The notes: generated by a model not told the origin, from the letters alone. A stretch of 64,000 bases of DNA from Sulfitobacter sp. BSw21498 (GCF_006064855.1 NZ_CP040753.1:1488001-1552000); one strand, 5' to 3'. Positions 44,638 to 55,830 are shown, counted from the first letter of the stretch. Program-made: numbers and translations.

Positions 44638-45326
44638 TCCGCGCCGGTGCTGTGGCTGCTGTCGGCGCAACGCTTTGGGCGTCGGCGGGTTTGGCGGACT
44701 GTCGGCAGGCTTTGGCGCTGGGGCTGGATGTGTCGGGGTCCGTTGATGCACGAGAGTATCACTTGCAATTGGATGGCGTCGCGGGGGCCTTGGACGACCC
44801 CTTGGTGCGCGCGGCGATCCTGTCGGCACCAGAGGCACCGGTGTCCCTGCTGGTCTATGAATGGAGCGGCCCGACAGACCAGCGCGTGATCGCACCCTGG
44901 CGGTCGATCACGGATGGTGCCGCCTTGCAGGAGGTGATTGACAGGTTGCGCCAGGTTGAACGCGCGGCAGCGTCGCCCGGGACCGCGCTTGGCGTGGCGA
45001 TGGCGGCGGGGGCGGCGTATCTTGCGCAGCAGCCCAACTGTTTAAAGCACACGTTGGATATTTCAGGCGATGGCATCTCTAACCTTGGGCCCCGCCCTCG
45101 CGATGTGAAACAGCAGTTGGCTGGCAAAGACGTGACCGTGAATGCGCTGGTTATTGACCCGGCGGGGATTGATGCGCCCCTGACCGCGTATTTCGCGGCA
45201 GAGGTGGTCACCGGCCCCGCAGGTTTTGCCCTGCCCGCCGCGGGGTTTGACGCCTATCAATCGGCCATGACCACCAAGCTGCTGCGCGAACTGGCAGTGC
45301 TATCGCTGGCGCAACTGGCCGAATAG
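44634..45326 (+). CDS. DUF1194 von Willebrand A-like protein (copy 2)
   Basis: A 230-residue paralogue of copy 1 with the same layout: signal peptide (about 1-21, cut near GLA-DC), MIDAS-like LDVSGSVDA (about 31), ISGDGISNLG (about 144). The tandem pair is translationally coupled, which suggests the products work together, perhaps as a heterodimer in the periplasm. Confidence 0.85.
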   Translation: MIRAGAVAAVGATLWASAGLADCRQALALGLDVSGSVDAREYHLQLDGVAGALDDPLVRAAILSAPEAPVSLLVYEWSGPTDQRVIAPWRSITDGAALQEVIDRLRQVERAAASPGTALGVAMAAGAAYLAQQPNCLKHTLDISGDGISNLGPRPRDVKQQLAGKDVTVNALVIDPAGIDAPLTAYFAAEVVTGPAGFALPAAGFDAYQSAMTTKLLRELAVLSLAQLAE

Positions 45327-45347
45327 CATGCCCTCCCGCCGCACCGT

Positions 45348-45848
45348 TTAGTAGATATAGCGGATCTGGTCTGTCCAGTATCGTTCCATCCGTTTAAGAG
45401 AGCGGGTGATGTCATCCATGCCGGATGCGCCCAGCGCGCCCTTGTTCATCAGCCCGCTGGCGTGGCGGCCAAAAAGGTCCGAGACGACGCCGCTGATGTG
45501 ACGCCCCTTGCCGGTCAGCCGCACCCGTACCGAGCGGCGGTCGATCTGGCAGCGTTGGTGGTGCATATAGCCCATATCCACCAGTTTTTTCAGATTATAG
45601 CTGACGTTGCTGCCCTGATAATAGCCGCGGCTTTTCAGCTCTCCGGCGGTGACTTCATTGTCGCCGACATTGAACAGCAGCAGCGCCTGCACCGGATTGA
45701 TCTCAATCACGCCGACACGTTCGAATTCGTCCTTGATCACGTCCAGCAGCAAACGGTGCAATCGTTCCACCAGACCAAGTGCGTCCAGATAGCTTTGCAT
45801 AAACCCCGCCTGAGACGGCGGAAGGGGGATGGGGTTTTGGATGCTCAT
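45348..45848 (-). CDS. MarR-family transcriptional regulator
   Basis: A 166-residue winged-helix regulator. The DNA-binding helix-turn-helix covers about residues 60-105 (VTAGELKSRGYYQGSNVSYNLKKLVDMGYM), and the wing is DRRSVRVRLTGKG. It resembles LdtR/PetP-like MarR proteins of alphaproteobacteria. I chose ATG 45848 (MSIQNP), preceded by CGGAG, over ATG 45863 which lacks one. The ligand and targets are unknown. Confidence 0.85.
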   Translation of the reverse strand: MSIQNPIPLPPSQAGFMQSYLDALGLVERLHRLLLDVIKDEFERVGVIEINPVQALLLFNVGDNEVTAGELKSRGYYQGSNVSYNLKKLVDMGYMHHQRCQIDRRSVRVRLTGKGRHISGVVSDLFGRHASGLMNKGALGASGMDDITRSLKRMERYWTDQIRYIY

Positions 45849-45960
45849 ATTCAACTCCGACATTGCGATTGGGGCGGAAGCTGAAGATAAAACTAAAATA
45901 TATCGTTAAACTGGGCGGATGCCGACGCAGCGCGGCCGACATCCGTGGGGCAGACTGCGC

Positions 45961-46219
45961 CTAAAGCGGGTTTGCAGCCAGATGAGTCTGGATGTCCGCG
46001 ATCAGCGCGGCAAAGGATTCAGGCGCGGGGGATTGACCCGTAACCCATTGATAAAGATCGTGATCATTTTCGCTTAGCATTTCGTCATAGAGCGACAGCG
46101 CGGCGTCATCCATCGCCGCAAGGCGGGTTGAGGCATAAGAAGGTAAAATGAGATCCATTTCCTTAATACCGCGCCGCATGGAGCGCATATGCAGACGTTT
46201 GACCTTGTGTTCGTGCAGC

Positions 46220-46227
<8 letters not shown>
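45961..46227 (-). CDS. sdhE: succinate dehydrogenase assembly factor 2 (SdhE)
   Basis: An 88-residue helical protein that aids FAD attachment to SdhA. The RGxxE motif is in MRRGIKEMDLIL (about residues 17-28). It overlaps the upstream XRE gene by 8 bp. No sdhABCD genes are in the window. Confidence 0.88.
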
Positions 46228-47910
<1,683 letters not shown>

Positions 47911-47932
47911 GCCGGACCCAAAAGGAGCCGCC

Positions 47933-48328
47933 ATGTCGAGCGATCTGCCAGAGTATTACTTTCGCGTGCGCGAGAATGGCGCGGCTGTGTTTCGTGTGGA
48001 CGCAGAAAACCGACAGCGCCGGATCGAGATGGACCAGATCGCCGTTGTGAATATCCGCAACGGCGAGATCAAGCCGCAGGGCGACCGTGTGCTGTCGGAC
48101 GGTGATATCGAGCGTATCCGCCAGTGGATGAACGCGCGCGCACAGGTCCTGGCGCAGCGCGACATTGACGACATTCACCGCGCTGTTGATCACCTCAACC
48201 TGACCACGCAGTGGGTGCAGTCAAAGGCCACAGATGAACAGCTTGATGCCGTGACGGATGCGCTGCTTTTGGCGATGCATGATCTGCGCAGCACGCTGGT
48301 GCGCAAGAAAGCCGACCGGCTGCCCTAA
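47933..48328 (+). CDS. conserved hypothetical protein, 131 residues
   Basis: A soluble protein with a beta-rich N-terminus (YYFRVRENGAAVFRVDAENRQRRIEMDQIAVVNIRNGEIKP) and a helical C-terminus. It has no known motif. Rhodobacterales have similar proteins next to aspartate aminotransferase. AAGGAG precedes the ATG, 22 bp after the aminotransferase gene. Confidence 0.75.
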   Translation: MSSDLPEYYFRVRENGAAVFRVDAENRQRRIEMDQIAVVNIRNGEIKPQGDRVLSDGDIERIRQWMNARAQVLAQRDIDDIHRAVDHLNLTTQWVQSKATDEQLDAVTDALLLAMHDLRSTLVRKKADRLP

Positions 48329-48348
48329 GCTGCCGGTCGCGGGTGTCG

Positions 48349-49722
48349 TTACGCGGCTGTGGGTGCGGTTGGCCCCAGCCGTTTCAGCACGCTGCCCCAG
48401 AAGCGTGCGTTCAGCAGGATTGCCGCCACCCCAAGGCCAAAGACCAGCCCGAGCCAGACCCCCACCCCTTCGAGGTCGAAGACAAAGCCCAGCAGATACG
48501 ACGCTGGCATGCCCACAATCCAATAGCTAAAGCCAGCAAGGATCATCGGCACCGTGGTATCCTGCACCCCGCGCAGAATGCCCAAGGCCACGGCCTGCGC
48601 GCCATCGACAAGCTGGAACAGCGACGCCATCGCCAGCAGTGCCACGCCGATCGCAAGGATCTGTTCGCGGGCGGGTTCATCACGCTGCATGAACAGGTTG
48701 ATCAGGGGTTCGGGCCATATCACGAAGACAAAAATCGTGACCACCGCTACCAGCGCCGACATCACTGTCGCCATGATCGCACCACGCGCCAGATGCGCCG
48801 GATCGCGGCGGCCATAGGCATTACCCGCACGGATGGTTGCCACATTGCTGATGCCGAGGTGCACCATAAAGGTGATCGACGCCAGCTGCAGCGCAATGCC
48901 GTGGGCGGCGAGTGCCACCGTGCCCAACCACCCCATCATGACGGCGCTGGCAGCAAACAGCCCGACCTCGCTTAGGCCGGTGAATCCGATGGGCAGGCCC
49001 AGACGGAACACGCGGGCCAGCATCTCCCAATCGGGGCGCCAGAGACGGACAAACATCTGGTGTTGCGGCATTTTCCACAAAACATAGATCACCACGGCGA
49101 CCAGCGACACGCTGTGCGAGGTGACAGAGGCAAGGGCCGCACCGCGCACGCCCAGTTCGGGCGCGCCCCAGTTGCCAAAGATGAACGCGTAGTTGGCCAA
49201 CACATTCGCAACGCCTGCCAGCAGCGTGATCCACAGCACGACCTGAGTCCGCTCCAGCGCAGCAAGGTAGCTTTTGAGCACCATGACCATCAGCGCGGGG
49301 AAGATGCCCCAGCCTGCAATAAACAGATAGCCGTCCACCATATCGGCCAGCGCCTGATCCTGCCCCATCAGCGCCATGATGGGCCGCGACCAGATCATCA
49401 GCGGCAGCGCCAGCACGGCAAAGCCCATCGACAGCCACATGCCCATACGCGTGGCGCGGCGCAGGCCGATCTCGTCTCCTTCGGCGTCAAAGGCGGCGAC
49501 CAGCGGCATCACGCCCCATGCAAAGCCCGAGCCAAAGATCAGCAGCACAAAGAAATAGGTGCTGGCAAGGGTCACAGCGGCAAGCGCTTCGACGCTGTAC
49601 CAACCCGCCATAATCGTATCAGAGACCCCGATCGCGATCTGCCCCAGATGCCCGCCCACAAGCGGAAGCCCCATCACGGTGATGGCTCGGGCGTGGCCCG
49701 GATATGTCATGTGTTTTCTCAT
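48349..49722 (-). CDS. MATE-family efflux transporter
   Basis: A 457-residue membrane protein with about 12 helices in two MatE repeats (LPLVGGHLGQIAIGVSDTIMAGWYS in the first; GLPIGFTGLSEVGLFAASAVMMGWLG in the second). These pumps export organic cations or drugs using sodium or proton gradients. An in-frame ATG four codons later is also possible as start. Confidence 0.9.
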   Translation of the reverse strand: MRKHMTYPGHARAITVMGLPLVGGHLGQIAIGVSDTIMAGWYSVEALAAVTLASTYFFVLLIFGSGFAWGVMPLVAAFDAEGDEIGLRRATRMGMWLSMGFAVLALPLMIWSRPIMALMGQDQALADMVDGYLFIAGWGIFPALMVMVLKSYLAALERTQVVLWITLLAGVANVLANYAFIFGNWGAPELGVRGAALASVTSHSVSLVAVVIYVLWKMPQHQMFVRLWRPDWEMLARVFRLGLPIGFTGLSEVGLFAASAVMMGWLGTVALAAHGIALQLASITFMVHLGISNVATIRAGNAYGRRDPAHLARGAIMATVMSALVAVVTIFVFVIWPEPLINLFMQRDEPAREQILAIGVALLAMASLFQLVDGAQAVALGILRGVQDTTVPMILAGFSYWIVGMPASYLLGFVFDLEGVGVWLGLVFGLGVAAILLNARFWGSVLKRLGPTAPTAA

Positions 49723-49944
49723 CCGCCTTTCCTACGCCGGAGCCGCCGCCAAGGAAAGGGCCGATGGCCTTGGGGTGGCGCTGCCAGACGGGCTTGCACG
49801 CTGACGCTGCGCGGGCCACAGTCCGGTCAACGGGGCCAAAGGGTCCGTGTTGAACCGTAGCGATCTGCCGCAGCCCATCGCCGGCGGGCAGCCAAGGTAT
49901 CGGCGCGCAGGCCTTGCCCAGGACAGTGATGAAAGGAAGACGTG

Positions 49945-50817
49945 ATGACCGCCCATTGGACCGAAACCACAGAGCTGAACGGCAACCCGTTCTTTATCCG
50001 CCACTGGGGAGACAAGGATGCCCCCAAACTGCTGATGTTGCACGGCTTTCCAGAATACTCCGGCGCGTGGAACGATCTGGCCCCGCTGCTGGCCGACCGG
50101 TTTCACTGCATCGCCCCCGACCAGCGCGGCTATGGTCAAAGTTGGCGACCCACAGAGGTAGAGCACTATAAAACCGCAAAGCTGGTGTCGGATATGGTGG
50201 CCCTGATCGGGGATGAACCGGTGATCTTGCTGGGCCATGACTGGGGGGCCTCTGTCGCCTATGCCCTGACCATCGGGCGGCCTGATCTGGTGTCGAAGCT
50301 GATCATCATGAACGGCGTCCACCCTGCCCCGTTCCAGCGCGAGCTTGCCAAGGGGGGCGCGCAGACGGACGCGTCGCAATACATCCATTTCATGCGCCGC
50401 GACGGGTCCGAGGATATTCTGGCCGCCGATGATTTCGACAAGCTCATGGGGCTGTTTTCAGCGCATATGGATATGAGCTGGCTCAAGGGGGATACGCTGG
50501 CGGGGTACAAGGGCGCATGGCGTGATGCAGCGGGTTTGCGCGGGATGGTGAACTGGTACCGCGCCTCACCGCTGAAGCTGGGCGACGCAGGCGAGGCGAT
50601 TGACGACGCGCTGAGCTTTGATCCTGCGCGGTTGCAGGTCCGCTGCCCGCACCTGTTGGTCTGGGGGACGGACGATACCGCGCTGCTGCCCGAAACGACC
50701 CGCGGGCTTGAGGAGTACGCCGCAGACCTGACCCGCGTCACCATCGACGGGGCCGACCACTGGCTGCACCACCAAAAACCAGAGGAAGTGGCCAAGGCGA
50801 TCCTCGACTGGCTTTAG
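49945..50817 (+). CDS. alpha/beta hydrolase, epoxide hydrolase/haloalkane dehalogenase-like
   Basis: A 290-residue alpha/beta hydrolase. The elbow is GHDWGASVA with Asp as nucleophile (about residue 102), and HGFPEYSGAW (about 34) is the epoxide-hydrolase-type HGxPE oxyanion block. The acid is in WGTDDTALLP and the His is in DGADHWLHHQ. This favours epoxide hydrolase or dehalogenase over esterase. ATG 49945 has AAGGAAG upstream; GTG 49942 is adjacent. Confidence 0.9.
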   Translation: MTAHWTETTELNGNPFFIRHWGDKDAPKLLMLHGFPEYSGAWNDLAPLLADRFHCIAPDQRGYGQSWRPTEVEHYKTAKLVSDMVALIGDEPVILLGHDWGASVAYALTIGRPDLVSKLIIMNGVHPAPFQRELAKGGAQTDASQYIHFMRRDGSEDILAADDFDKLMGLFSAHMDMSWLKGDTLAGYKGAWRDAAGLRGMVNWYRASPLKLGDAGEAIDDALSFDPARLQVRCPHLLVWGTDDTALLPETTRGLEEYAADLTRVTIDGADHWLHHQKPEEVAKAILDWL

Positions 50818-50841
50818 GCCGCGCCTGCCCCGCGGGCTGCG

Positions 50842-51513
50842 TCATTTGCGGGCGCGGCTGAACACCATCTTTTGCTGGTGCAGATCTGCAGGGTCGCCCA
50901 TCCAGGCATAGGCCAGCAGCGCCGGTTCGCGGTCCCCCACCGTGATCCGGTGCAGATGTTCCGGCGGGTTAAAGATCATCGAGCCGGGCACATAGACGCC
51001 CTGATGGTTTTCCGACACCGCGCCGGACAGACACACGTAGCTTTCGGTGATCCCCTTATGGGCATGCGACGGATAGGTGCAGCCCGGCGCAAAAAGCACG
51101 ACACCCAGAATGATATCATGGCTGACGACCGGCCCCTGCGCCCCCGCCAGTTCGGCATAGGCATAGCTGTTGGTCAGCCCTTTGGGGACTTTCTCGTAGC
51201 CGTATTGCCAGCTTAGATCATGGGCTATCGCATCCAGCGCCCGCACCGCCGGTGCCAAAGCACCCTGTTTGCCTTCGTCAAGCGCGCGACGCAGATGCGC
51301 TGTCACGGGTTTTACGGCAGGCGGTTGCAAGCGCAGCTCTGCGTTGCCGCGAAGCAGCCGCGCAATGGCCTCGCGGGCTTTGCGCTGGTGGCTTTTGATC
51401 CGGTCGCTGCCCCCTGCGGGAAGATAGCGATACAGCTCGTCACATTCCTGCATCATATAGCGCCAGTCAGGCACGTCGCGCAGGGTGGTGGGCACAGTGG
51501 TGTCAAACGTCAT
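50842..51513 (-). CDS. dddL: dimethylsulfoniopropionate lyase DddL
   Basis: A 223-residue cupin enzyme that splits DMSP to dimethyl sulfide and acrylate. The metal site fits: HAH at 150-152, Glu157 in TESYV, and His188 in PPEHLHRI. The family blocks YGYEKVPKGLTNSYAY, SENHQGVYVPGSM and LLAYAWMG are present. I chose ATG 51513 (MTFDTT) with GGAAGG upstream. It fits a marine roseobacter. No acrylate or DMSP-uptake genes are adjacent. Confidence 0.88.
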   Translation of the reverse strand: MTFDTTVPTTLRDVPDWRYMMQECDELYRYLPAGGSDRIKSHQRKAREAIARLLRGNAELRLQPPAVKPVTAHLRRALDEGKQGALAPAVRALDAIAHDLSWQYGYEKVPKGLTNSYAYAELAGAQGPVVSHDIILGVVLFAPGCTYPSHAHKGITESYVCLSGAVSENHQGVYVPGSMIFNPPEHLHRITVGDREPALLAYAWMGDPADLHQQKMVFSRARK

Positions 51514-51663
51514 AGTGGGCCTTCCGACGGTTTCGTGCACCAATGATACCAAAGGCACAGGCGCAGGAAACACCGCTTTGCGACGTCATCCGCCCTTCCC
51601 CCGACCATGGCGCTCTGGCATAGTGGCAGGCTCAACAAAAGCAACAGACAGGCAGGCCCCTAC

Positions 51664-53625
51664 ATGTCCGATCTTCTTTCCGGTGCGCAGACCAACGCCA
51701 AGGAATATGATGCCTCATCCATTCAGGTACTTGAGGATATGGAGCACGTGCGCCTACGCCCGGGCATGTACATCGGGGGCAAGGACGACCGCGCGCTGCA
51801 CCATATGGTCGCGGAAATCATCGATAACTCGATGGATGAGGCGGTCGCGGGCCATGCCACCTGGATCGAACTGGAACTGCACGAGAACGGCCATGTCACC
51901 GTGCGCGACAACGGGCGTGGCATCCCCACCGATCCGCACCCCAAAGACCCTAGCAAATCCGCGCTTGAGATCATCTTTTGTACGCTGAATGCGGGCGGCA
52001 AATTCTCGGGCGATTCGTATGAAACCTCGGGCGGTCTGCACGGGGTCGGGTCATCGGTGGTCAACGCCCTGTCCGATCACCTGCGGGTCGAGGTCGCACG
52101 CAATCGCGAGCTTTTCGCGATGGAGTTTTCGCGCGGCATCCCCCAAGGCAAGCTCGAGAAAATCGGCGCGGCCCCGAACCGGCGCGGCACGGCTGTCACC
52201 TTCAACCCCGACCCCGACATCTTTGGCGCGCTCAAGCTCAAGCCTGCGCGCTTGTTCGCGATGGCACGGTCCAAGGCCTATTTGTTTTCCGGCGTCGAAA
52301 TTCGCTGGAAAACCGCCCAGACCGACGGCGACACCCCGCAAGAGGCGACGTTCCACTTTCCCGGCGGCCTGTCGGACTATCTGAACGAAACGCTGAAAGG
52401 ATCGACGACCTACGCTGAACACCCTTTCGGCGGCACCGTCGACTTTCGCGAGAAGTTCAATGCGCCGGGCAAGGTCGAATGGTCGATCAACTGGACGCCA
52501 TCGCGCGACGGGTTCATCCAGTCGTATTGTAACACCATCCCCACCCCCGAAGGCGGCACCCACGAGGCCGGTTTCTGGTCCGCGATCCTGAAGGGCGTCA
52601 AAGCGTATGGCGAACTGGTCGGCAACAAAAAGGCCGCCACCATCACCCGCGACGACCTGATTACCGGCGGCTGTGCGCTGGTGTCGTGCTTTATCCGCGA
52701 GCCTGAATTCGTCGGCCAAACCAAAGACCGGTTGGCCACGGTGGACGCGCAGCGCATGGTGGAAAACGCCGTGCGCGACCACTTTGACAACTGGCTGGCA
52801 GCGGATACCAAATCGGCAGGTGCGATCCTTGATTTTCTGGTGCTGCGCGCCGAAGAACGCCTGCGCCGCCGTCAGGAAAAGGAAACCGCCCGCAAGACTG
52901 CCACCAAGAAGCTGCGCCTGCCCGGCAAGCTGACCGACTGTACATCAAAAACCCGCGAAGGCACCGAGCTGTTCATCGTGGAGGGCGACTCCGCTGGCGG
53001 CTCTGGCAAGGGCGCGCGCAACCGCGTGAACCAGGCGTTGCTGCCGCTGAAGGGCAAAATTTTGAACGTGCTGGGGGCGGCCTCGGGCAAGCTGAACACC
53101 AATGCCGAGATCAACGATCTGTGCGAAGCGTTGGGTGTGGGCATGGGCAGCAAATTCGTGCTGGACGACCTGCGCTACGACAAGATCATCATCATGACCG
53201 ATGCGGACGTCGACGGTGCCCATATCGCGGCCCTGCTGATGACGTTCTTTTACACCCAGATGCGCCCGATGATCGACGCCGGCCACCTCTACCTCGCCTG
53301 CCCGCCGCTGTACCGTCTGACGCAAGGGGCAAAACGGGTCTATGTGTCTGACGACGCAGAGAAAGACATGTGGCTGGAAAAAGGTCTGGGCGGCAAAGGC
53401 AAGATCGACCTGCAACGCTTTAAGGGTCTGGGCGAGATGGACGCGAAGGACCTGAAAGAAACCACGATGGACCCCAACACCCGCAAGCTGATCCGCGTCA
53501 CCGTCGACGAAGACATGCCCGGAGAGACCAGCGATCTGGTCGAGCGCCTGATGGGCAAAAAGCCCGAGCTGCGGTACCAGTATATTCAGGAGAACGCCCA
53601 GTTTGTGGAGGAGCTGGATGTTTGA
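51664..53625 (+). CDS. parE: DNA topoisomerase IV subunit B
   Basis: A 653-residue ATPase subunit of topoisomerase IV, which unlinks daughter chromosomes. It has the GHKL ATP site (DNSMDEAVAG, DNGRGIP, TSGGLHGVGSSVVNAL), then the TOPRIM domain with EGDSAGGSGKGARN and the acidic DADVDGAHI, and a C-terminal end QFVEELDV. ATG 51664 is the family-like start. Its last codons (VEEL) contain GGAGGAG, used as the ribosome site of the next gene. Essential. Confidence 0.96.
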   Translation: MSDLLSGAQTNAKEYDASSIQVLEDMEHVRLRPGMYIGGKDDRALHHMVAEIIDNSMDEAVAGHATWIELELHENGHVTVRDNGRGIPTDPHPKDPSKSALEIIFCTLNAGGKFSGDSYETSGGLHGVGSSVVNALSDHLRVEVARNRELFAMEFSRGIPQGKLEKIGAAPNRRGTAVTFNPDPDIFGALKLKPARLFAMARSKAYLFSGVEIRWKTAQTDGDTPQEATFHFPGGLSDYLNETLKGSTTYAEHPFGGTVDFREKFNAPGKVEWSINWTPSRDGFIQSYCNTIPTPEGGTHEAGFWSAILKGVKAYGELVGNKKAATITRDDLITGGCALVSCFIREPEFVGQTKDRLATVDAQRMVENAVRDHFDNWLAADTKSAGAILDFLVLRAEERLRRRQEKETARKTATKKLRLPGKLTDCTSKTREGTELFIVEGDSAGGSGKGARNRVNQALLPLKGKILNVLGAASGKLNTNAEINDLCEALGVGMGSKFVLDDLRYDKIIIMTDADVDGAHIAALLMTFFYTQMRPMIDAGHLYLACPPLYRLTQGAKRVYVSDDAEKDMWLEKGLGGKGKIDLQRFKGLGEMDAKDLKETTMDPNTRKLIRVTVDEDMPGETSDLVERLMGKKPELRYQYIQENAQFVEELDV

Positions 53626-54547
53626 CCTTAAGGATCACATTCCGACCTACCAAAAGCTGATGCGACCGGTTCTGAAATCTGCGGAAGGTGGCCCCCGAAA
53701 GATATCGGAAGTTGTGGAAGAAATCTCCAACTCATTGAACTTGTCGAGCGAGCAACGAGAACTTTTACTTCCCAGTGGCAAACAGACCGTAATTGCTAAC
53801 CGCATACACTGGGCGAGGTCTTACCTAAAACAGGCTGGGCTTGTAAAAAACACCCAGCGGGGTTGGTTCGAGTTAACTGAAACTGGTTTTGCGGCGCTCA
53901 AAGACGCTAGCCGCGAAATAGACGTCAAATATCTGGAACAGTACGAAGCATTTCAAGAGTTTCGTCAGCGATCAAACAAGACCGATGACTTGGAGGTTTC
54001 TGATACAACTGCGGATAAAGACGAAACGCCGGACGAACAAATTGAGGATGCCCTCAAACGTTGGAACAAAACTCTTTCAAGCAGTTTATTGAAAGCCACA
54101 CAAGAAGCCTCACCCGCGTTTTTTGAACAACTCATTGTCGAATTATTAATTGGCATGGGATACGGAGGTTCGTCAGAAAACGCCGGTCGTGCACTTGGGA
54201 AGTCAGGTGACAACGGTATTGATGGTGTAATTGATCAAGATCCTCTTGGCGTTGACCAGATATACATCCAAGCAAAGCGGTATGCTTCCGAAAATGTTGT
54301 TGGGTCTGGTGATATCAGAGATTTTTTTGGTGCTTTGAGCATCCATAAAGCAACCAAAGGTATATTTGTAACCACCTCAAAGTTCACCACTTCCGCCAAG
54401 GAAACCACAAAAGCATTAGGAGGCCGCATCGTGCTAATTGATGGTGAAAGGCTGGCAAACTTGATGATCACTTACGGAATCGGATGTCGCCAAAAATCAG
54501 TCGTTAGGCTGATGGAACTGGACGAAACCTTTTTTGACGAAGTTTGA
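53618..54547 (+). CDS. Mrr-like restriction endonuclease, AT-rich
   Basis: A 309-residue probable methyl- or modification-directed endonuclease. The N-terminal Mrr_N winged helix covers about residues 8-95. A Glu/Asp-rich linker leads to the Mrr catalytic fold (about 165-290), with PD-(D/E)xK elements FFEQLIVELL (Glu170), GDNGIDG (Asp202) and QAK (218-220). ATG 53618 overlaps the parE stop by 8 bp, with GGAGGAG inside parE as ribosome site. Lower GC (45% at 54241-54300 by count) suggests transfer. No modification gene is adjacent. Confidence 0.85.
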   Translation: MFDLKDHIPTYQKLMRPVLKSAEGGPRKISEVVEEISNSLNLSSEQRELLLPSGKQTVIANRIHWARSYLKQAGLVKNTQRGWFELTETGFAALKDASREIDVKYLEQYEAFQEFRQRSNKTDDLEVSDTTADKDETPDEQIEDALKRWNKTLSSSLLKATQEASPAFFEQLIVELLIGMGYGGSSENAGRALGKSGDNGIDGVIDQDPLGVDQIYIQAKRYASENVVGSGDIRDFFGALSIHKATKGIFVTTSKFTTSAKETTKALGGRIVLIDGERLANLMITYGIGCRQKSVVRLMELDETFFDEV

Positions 54548-54634
54548 TTTTGAAAGCGACATAGGTACGGCGTCACGCCCGAGGCCCCTGCCTCGGACCG
54601 CGCCCCCCGTCCGGGGCTCCGCCCGTTCGGCCCT

Positions 54635-54657
54635 GAAACCTTCCCCCGGAAGGTTTC
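54635..54657. repeat. perfect 10-bp inverted repeat in the Mrr-lipoprotein gap
   Basis: GAAACCTTCC and GGAAGGTTTC around a CCC loop. The flanking DNA (54575-54670) is C/G-rich with other short inverted repeats. It may be a terminator of parE-mrr or an old repeat; no T-run follows. Confidence 0.55.
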
Positions 54658-54721
54658 CGAGACGGGTCTCACCCCCAAAATACCCCTTGATCCCCCACCC
54701 GCTTTCACTCAACGTTTCTTT

Positions 54722-55402
54722 ATGATCCGCGCCTTCATCCTCCTTATCTTTCTTGCCTCCTGCGGGCGGCCGTTGACGGAGAACGAGATGCTGTTTGCCG
54801 GCGACATCATGGGCGACACGCTGAATTATCCCAAGGTGCGGCTGCGTGACGGGTCGCCCTCGCGGGGGGTGACGATGACGCGCAAGGCGCGGCCGCGCAC
54901 GACCTGTCGCGAACGTATTCTGCCGCCCGAAAAAGTGGGCGAGGTGATCACCACCAAACCCGCGGCGGTGGCGCTGTGGAACACGGTGCTGTTTGACGAG
55001 GACTGGTATCTGGACGATTATCTGCCCGATTACCCCGACCGGATCGGGCTGATCGCGACGATGATCTTTGCGCATGAGCTGACCCATATCTGGCAATGGC
55101 AGAACCGCAAGACGACGGGCTACACCCCGCTGCGTGCGGCTTTTGAGCATGGCGGCAGGGCTGATCCGTACCTTTTTGATCTTGAAAGCGACCCGCAGTT
55201 TCTGGATTTCGCCTATGAGCAGCAAGGCTCCATCGTCGAGGAATTCGTCTGCTGCCGTGCGTTGGACCCGCAGGCCCCACGGACGCAACGGCTGCACGCG
55301 CTGATCTCGCAGGTCATGCCTGTAGCCCCCCTGCCCCAAAGCCGCGCCTCTGCTGTGCGGATGCCGTGGGACGGGGTCGAAGTGAACGGGATTTGTGGTT
55401 AA
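54722..55402 (+). CDS. lipoprotein with HExxH metallopeptidase motif
   Basis: A 226-residue lipoprotein: signal peptide with lipobox LASC, acylated Cys14. It has HELTH at residues 118-122 in IFAHELTHIWQW, like zinc metallopeptidases and DUF4157-type proteins. A third ligand could be Glu later (EEFV, about 176). Protease activity is inferred from HExxH only. It is convergent with the cytochrome c gene; the two stops share TTAA. Confidence 0.8.
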   Translation: MIRAFILLIFLASCGRPLTENEMLFAGDIMGDTLNYPKVRLRDGSPSRGVTMTRKARPRTTCRERILPPEKVGEVITTKPAAVALWNTVLFDEDWYLDDYLPDYPDRIGLIATMIFAHELTHIWQWQNRKTTGYTPLRAAFEHGGRADPYLFDLESDPQFLDFAYEQQGSIVEEFVCCRALDPQAPRTQRLHALISQVMPVAPLPQSRASAVRMPWDGVEVNGICG

Positions 55403-55830
55403 CGCTGGATGCTTTCGAGATAAACCAGCAGACCGGCAAGGACGCGTGGCGTCGGCGTCAATTGTCCGTCGAGATCGACCGGCACCAGATCCAGCGCCAT
55501 GCCCTCGCCAAAGTTCGGCATCACCCGTTTCAGGTGAGACCCGCCGAAATCATCGTCAGGATCGCCATAGATATAGGCCAGCGTCTTGGTCTGCGGGAAC
55601 CGTCCGCCGTTGTCGCGCGCCAGCAAGGTCAGGTCGCGTGGGTGCGGCTGCATGCCTTTGGCAGCCGCGCCGTCGCCTTGCGCGTTACGCCCGTGGCATT
55701 GCACGCAGTTCTGCGCGAAGAACGCGGCCCCTTCGGCACGGTCGGGGGCGTCGGGCATCGGCTTGGCGGGCATACAGGCGGCAAGGCCCAACAAGAGCGT
55801 CACGCCAAGGGCTGTGGTGGTTTTTGTCAT
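55399..55830 (-). CDS. lipid-anchored cytochrome c
   Basis: A 143-residue class I cytochrome c. The signal peptide ends in a lipobox LAAC (Cys19). The haem site is CVQCH (42-46) and the distal Met is probably in RVMPNFGEGM (about 104). It would carry electrons at the periplasmic face. I chose ATG 55830 (MTKTTTALG), the proper signal start; an ATG at 55896 would add a charged leader. Confidence 0.88.
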   Translation of the reverse strand: MTKTTTALGVTLLLGLAACMPAKPMPDAPDRAEGAAFFAQNCVQCHGRNAQGDGAAAKGMQPHPRDLTLLARDNGGRFPQTKTLAYIYGDPDDDFGGSHLKRVMPNFGEGMALDLVPVDLDGQLTPTPRVLAGLLVYLESIQR

